Assembly: GCA_936450465.1 (NCBI GenBank)
Contig: OW388304.1
Coordinates: 39,523,593 to 39,587,592, forward strand
Direction of reading: 5' to 3'
DNA: 64,000 bases
Origin: Gibbula magus
Taxonomy: Eukaryota; Mollusca; Gastropoda; Trochida; Trochidae
The notes below the pieces were generated by a model. That model was given only the letters and a program-made list of their open reading frames with translations, searched no databases and was not told the DNA's origin. Shown piece after piece: positions 59,346 to 64,000 of the stretch. A program made the position numbers and the translations under genes. Within the stretch, counting starts at the first letter, position 1; each line of letters begins with the position of its first letter.

Positions 59346-60360
59346 CATATATATTATATATAAATGAACTTCATAATGCTTCTATATGGTTATAATATAT
59401 TATTATGATAATGATTTAGATGACATTGGTGCTTTGCTGGAATTATTTCAAATATATTAGTTACATTTCAAAGGGTAAACCATTAGATTTGTCAAGTATT
59501 TTTTTTCCTTTTGAAATTTAAAAAATGATTCTAAAAATACAAATTTAATCAGGAGTCTTAGGAGATAAAAACTCCTAAAGGATTTAATCTGTCACCCTGT
59601 TAACTGCCTGTCTTCTCAAAAGTCTAACTATGTGTTAATTTATTAAGTGGGCGTTTGAGGCCGGGCCACAAGGACTCTCTGTATTAATGGCTTTCTTGAA
59701 TTCGGGGTCTTTAGAATTCTTTAGGATATTCACTCAGTCACTCACTCATTCAAGCCTATCAACGGTATATATTTTACGTTCAGCAACAACAAAGAATGAA
59801 ATGTCACCACCAAGTTGGATACTTATCCTGTGACTCATTGGGTTAGATGGTTCTATCTGAAGACGTGTCATGCATCATTACATTGTGTTATATGACATTA
59901 ACTTCTAGTCTAAGATGAGCTTGTTTATGTTACCGTTTTTGTTTTGTTTTAACTGTAACATTATCGGAGGAGGAGACCTGAAAGACTGTCTCAGAAAATT
60001 TTATTTTTTAAAATTAAGGTTAGATGATACAAATTTATGATAATAATCCGTTTAAAGGATAGACTGATAGGCTATGAGTCATACATATATGAAATCTGTC
60101 AATGAGTATTATGTCAATATAGTCCATGGTATTACAAAATGACAAACCTTTATTACAACACCAGGAAATTATAATGCAAAAATTCAGATTTAAAACAGTT
60201 TTACCTTAAGCAAAGTCGAGTTACTTCATTCAAGTATACAAACCAACCATAAGAGAACTATTGCTATTGTTGTACATCTCATGTCAGTCCATGTTTTCAG
60301 CATTAACGTGCTCTGTGTATAAATGTTATGCCAATGGATCTCATTGAATAACAACAAAAC

Positions 60361-60621
60361 TTAGATAAAACTGATTTTCAAGAACTCATGATATTCATCA
60401 TCTTTGTCAAATAACAGCTCCAAGAGAAATTCGACATGTTTGTAGACTTGATGTCCTCCTAAGCTGGAGGTAAGAGAGAAACTATTAGATGATTGAACTA
60501 CTCCAGAAAGGTCGATTTGCTTTTGTATAATTTGATGTTGCTGAAGTTGAAGTGCTGATATAAAACAGAAACAAATATGAAAAAAGCAATATATAATAGA
60601 AAATATATGTCTCAATTCCAC
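60361..60621 (-). CDS. Possible small protein or terminal exon, 86 codons
   Basis: The frame starts with a hydrophobic signal-like stretch (FSIIYCFFHICFCFISA) followed by a soluble part with YKHVEFLLELL and DDEYHEFLK. The part after a CTCTCTTACCTCCAG acceptor-like sequence is conserved in unit B (YKHVEFLLELL at about 35.5 kb) and partly in unit A, where a deletion removes its middle. This could be a terminal exon of an unrecognised minus-strand gene in each unit, or chance. No domain recognised. Confidence 0.25.
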   Translation of the reverse strand: MELRHIFSIIYCFFHICFCFISALQLQQHQIIQKQIDLSGVVQSSNSFSLTSSLGGHQVYKHVEFLLELLFDKDDEYHEFLKISFI

Positions 60622-61202
60622 GGATTTATCAAAACCAGGGTCACTGCGATGTTAAAGTTTCAATGCATAAACTATAGACAATATTAGCCATATATTTCAC
60701 ATCTTAATTAAGACCAGTATCACTTAAACCGCCATCAGCGTCCATATGATTCTGAAAATGTCAATGGTCATGTGATAGATGCCAAAGTCAGATTACCACT
60801 GAGAACCTTATTGTTTATTATTGTTAAGGCCACAAATGCACTGGTTAAGGTGCGTTCACATTTATTCATCAGATATTATCTGGACGCTATCAGCCAAACA
60901 TCAGGGAGTAATATTAACTGAAGGACAATTTTCATTGCATTAATTCTAGTGACAGTGATCGATCGTTAATTGGCCGATTCAATGAAGGAGTCCAGCAGTT
61001 TGCAATCTGTCCCTTAATCAGTGCATACAGTGTGGAGACGTGACAGATATAACAAGCAGAGTTGATACTATGTTCCTGTCTACAAGTTACAGTGACACAC
61101 AAACATGTCCAAAATATAGTAACTGAACTGAATAGATGAACAAATAGGAAATAAGCATTTTTTTATGGTTATTGTATATACATTGTCTTCATGTGATACT
61201 AT

Positions 61203-61282
61203 CACAGGACAAAAAGTGGTGGAATCCATTTCCAGAATCCGGGAGGATCCGGCAAGCGGATTCCACCACTTATTGTCCTGTG
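61203..61282. mobile_element. 80-bp CACAGGACAAAA foldback MITE
   Basis: CACAGGACAAAAAGTGGTGG plus AATCC pairs with GGATTCCACCACTTATTGTC plus CTGTG, giving 25-bp arms. A deletion relative is at 4349-4388. Confidence 0.85.
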
Positions 61283-61804
61283 TATGTTCCCATCAACAGT
61301 TGTGAAATGTCATTGGAATATACATGTAAATACATCATGTCATGTCAATACGATACTATGTTCTCGTCAACAGATTTTTGATTAACAGCTGTAGTTTATG
61401 AAATAATTGAAAATGTATGTATGTTAATTGCTTGACATAATCAAACGTTCTTGATCACAGGTTAAACCGATACGATGAGAACAGAGAAGTTTCAATTTAA
61501 GATTTACTCGCAATCAATCAAGTTTAACATGTTTTACATTAAGTGAAGAGTTATCTCCATGCTTTGATGATAATGTTTTTTTAATATGAAATCTTTATTT
61601 ACGTGAATTTCTCGATTTCTTGAAGAGGAAATTACCTTGTATATGTCAAGATTGGTGTGTCCAATGTAAATTTATCAAAACATTTAAACATAGTTAGCCT
61701 AATACTTGATGCTTAGTAATAATACATACACATATAAAAATATAACTTTCTATAAGTTTCAGGATACATACCAAAGATGGTTCTCACAGAAAACCACTAT
61801 GATA

Positions 61805-61829
61805 TTATATATATATATATATATATATT
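61805..61829. repeat. (TA)n microsatellite
   Basis: About twelve TA units. Confidence 0.95.
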
Positions 61830-62752
61830 ATTGATTAGTCAATTTTATTATGTTTGTAGATTATTTACATTTATTCAAACGCACTGCACGTTCCATGTCA
61901 GACAAAAAGAAGTCTCATTGATATTTCTTTTAAAAAGATCCATCACACCTAAGGACAGAAGAGTGGTTTTAATCATTACAAGTCGACTATAACAGACATA
62001 TGTGTGTATTCATGCATGGTGATACTGTTTCTGATAGCAAGTTTAATATTGTATTTTTGCAAGATAACCAATCAAAATCGAGTATCCAGTACTGTCCTAG
62101 TAGACTTACTAATAAACCCCAATATTGGATTTCATGTAAATGAAGATAACAAATTTAATTTCATTTTGTTTAATTGGTATTATTGAAAGTTAATATTACT
62201 GGAAACTATTAAAACAACCAATATAACTTATAGAACACAAGTGGGAATAAACAAACTAAAATTCCATTCAAACTCGAAAATAACTTTATGGTCCGGAATG
62301 CCAAATCAATTAAAGTTTACTTCTGCTCCTTTACTCCAGAGTTAACCTTGCATAAGAGTGAAGAAAGCTCCACATTCATTTGCATAATTTTCCCATGGCG
62401 TATTAAGTCCCTTGAGAGTTCTACAAATATAACCGATCATCAAATTTAGATGAGTTTTTCCATTTGATTTGTTTTATGTGTGTCTGTATAATCGAATTCA
62501 ACTTGTTCAGTGATAAACTGAAGGCTAACAGATGTCAGTATGGAAAAAGGGACGAGACAATCGATGGATGCCCGATAGCAGTGGTGTTAAAAGAGAAACT
62601 AAACCATTTGACATTTTACAAAATAATTGTAACAGAGCAATTTTTCCGATAAGGATTAAGAAGTAATGTGTGATATCTAATTTGAAGACCATAATCAATA
62701 TATTTGAATTGATATAGGATGAAACAAGAAAGCTTGTTGTAACTATAAATAC

Positions 62753-62753
<1 letters not shown>

Positions 62754-62791
<38 letters not shown>
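62754..62791. repeat. (TA)n microsatellite
   Basis: About nineteen TA units; the (YI)n frame over it is an artefact. Confidence 0.95.
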
Positions 62792-62793
<2 letters not shown>

Positions 62794-62894
62794 TTTTAAA
62801 CTCAGGCATATTCCTTTCATGAATAAATTATCTTAACAGGGTCGTAGCCTATTTGAGGTCATTGCCACTATTTTACAGTCAGCGATAAAAAGCA

Positions 62895-62998
62895 GGGCCA
62901 ATATGTTCGAAGCTCTCTTAGCGCTAGTCGTAGGTGCCATACATTAACATTGACTTACGACTATCTTAGCACTAAGACAGTTTCGAAAATATGGGTCC
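62895..62998. mobile_element. Foldback MITE with TTCGAA--TCTTAGCGCTA arms
   Basis: GGGCCAATATGTTCGAA and TCTTAGCGCTAGTCGTA at the left pair with TTACGACTATCTTAGC and TTTCGAAAATATGGGTCC at the right. About 100 bp in all, non-coding. Confidence 0.75.
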
Positions 62999-63655
62999 AG
63001 GATAATGATAATATTTATAAGTAAAGGGACTGTCGAGATCCGGCAATATCAATGTATTGTAATTAATACAATCTACAAAGGATGTTTGTCCATGAAATGG
63101 AAAGATTGAATCTGCTCCTCAACAATATATTTAAAGTGCTGAACGTCGAATCCATAGGTTAAATGTTGAAGACGTAAACATGATGTCGAGTTCAATGACT
63201 GAACCATGTTCAATCAGAAATCTATAACCATTTCAAGCGACCTTACACGTCGACTCCAATCAATACATTCAACCACTGGAATACTGGATTACAAAATTAC
63301 TACAAATGTTGTTATTAAACGACCAAGACTGGTGTTGCTTATGAGTTCGTTCAGTATAAGGGTTGCCAATACCGTGTTATTACTGGATAATATGCCTTCA
63401 TTGAACGCTATCGGAAGGCATATTTGTTGTCTCAGAATACCTGGGGCAAGTAATAGAAATATACCTACGTCACTTCTTGTCTTTTCGGCACAGGAAATGA
63501 TTTATTGATAATTCAAAAGTAGGAAAAGAGTGGGAATAAGTTGTGTAACGTTTTCAAATACTTAAATCAGACTATGATAATAGAGTAATGACTACATATG
63601 AATGTTTTTATATAATTATTCATGAAGGTTATAGTCAATTCAATTCAGTTAACAT

Positions 63656-63656
<1 letters not shown>

Positions 63657-63690
<34 letters not shown>
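63657..63690. repeat. (AAT)n/(ATT)n palindromic microsatellite
   Basis: Four to five AAT units followed by about seven ATT units, self-complementary. Confidence 0.9.
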
Positions 63691-64000
63691 ACATTGTCAA
63701 AGTTTGACTTGAGTTTCCTATTAATTAAGCAATTTTAAATATATATTTTTAGATACATGCATATGCATGTTTATAGAAATATAAAAAATACAGTCTAAAG
63801 AATGATTTATACTAGATTACTCATTCTTTATTTACATGAAATGAATAAAAACTGTTTTTGATTGTGTATTTTTTGCATCACTAAACATTTGTCTAAGTTT
63901 TGCAATACACATTTCACAAATTCTATTAAATACATTTGTTATTTCTCGAGTTGATAATACAGCTATTTGGTGACATGTCTATTAAGTGTTTAATAACTGC

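Larger units (their letters stand above)
57295..64000 (+). repeat. Paralogous unit C of the three-copy locus (runs off the window)
   Basis: Anchors 57300, 57829, 58510, 59630, 60202, 60473, 60885 and 62345 correspond in order to units A and B, and the last bases (63.94 kb on) align with 19.33 kb. It preserves empty sites for several unit A and B insertions. Apart from the small features listed, no gene is seen. Confidence 0.78.

Noticed and set aside
62525..62809. 94-codon minus-strand frame with (YI)n
   Set aside because: Open only because it crosses a (TA)n microsatellite.

Overview
The window is AT-rich, intron-bearing, repeat-dense eukaryotic DNA. It is very probably from a gastropod mollusc and most likely an abalone (Haliotis). 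That is an inference from the interspersed repeats: a tRNA-Arg-like SINE and 5'-truncated LINEs that all end in a GGCGTTAAAC...CTCACTCACTC tail. I found no rRNA, no free-standing tRNA gene, no CRISPR array and no convincing conserved host gene. Nearly all the protein-coding signal comes from mobile elements.

Layout. At 0-9.4 kb there is mostly unrecognised AT-rich DNA with a tRNA-derived SINE, a foldback-bearing repeat (about 6.24-6.95 kb) and a LINE 3' end (8.0-8.4 kb). Three diverged copies of one locus follow: unit A about 9.47-19.75 kb, unit B about 31.94-38.85 kb and unit C about 57.3 kb to the window end. They share order and orientation. Unit A has grown through several insertions (TTAA-flanked MITEs, a CpG-rich array, a hairpin-headed element, LINE ends), and other units show the matching empty sites. 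The A-B spacer (19.8-31.9 kb) holds inverted copies of sequences left of unit A, plus a TA-flanked element.

From 39 to 57 kb is a transposon-dominated block. It contains SINE copies, a RecQ-like helicase fragment (39.8-40.5 kb), a 345-bp foldback carrying a tRNA-like segment, a complete Harbinger transposon (about 41.88-48.93 kb), a PHD-finger fragment (50.8-51.3 kb) and a large broken minus-strand gene (51.85-56.2 kb) split by a SINE with a clean target-site duplication.

The centrepiece is the Harbinger element. Its Myb/SANT-like gene (plus strand, 8 exons, 317 codons) and its DDE transposase (minus strand, 4 exons, 347 codons) both splice in silico into uninterrupted frames, with D149, D200 and E261 present. 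The two genes converge. Each starts just inside one terminus, where TAAGGTT/AACCTTA motifs are densely clustered, and the terminal inverted repeats are doubled at both ends. In this family the Myb-like protein and the transposase are known to act together, and the motif clusters are plausible binding sites. The element looks autonomous and young.

Exon boundaries and domain calls come from reading the sequence by eye. No alignment, expression or database evidence was available.
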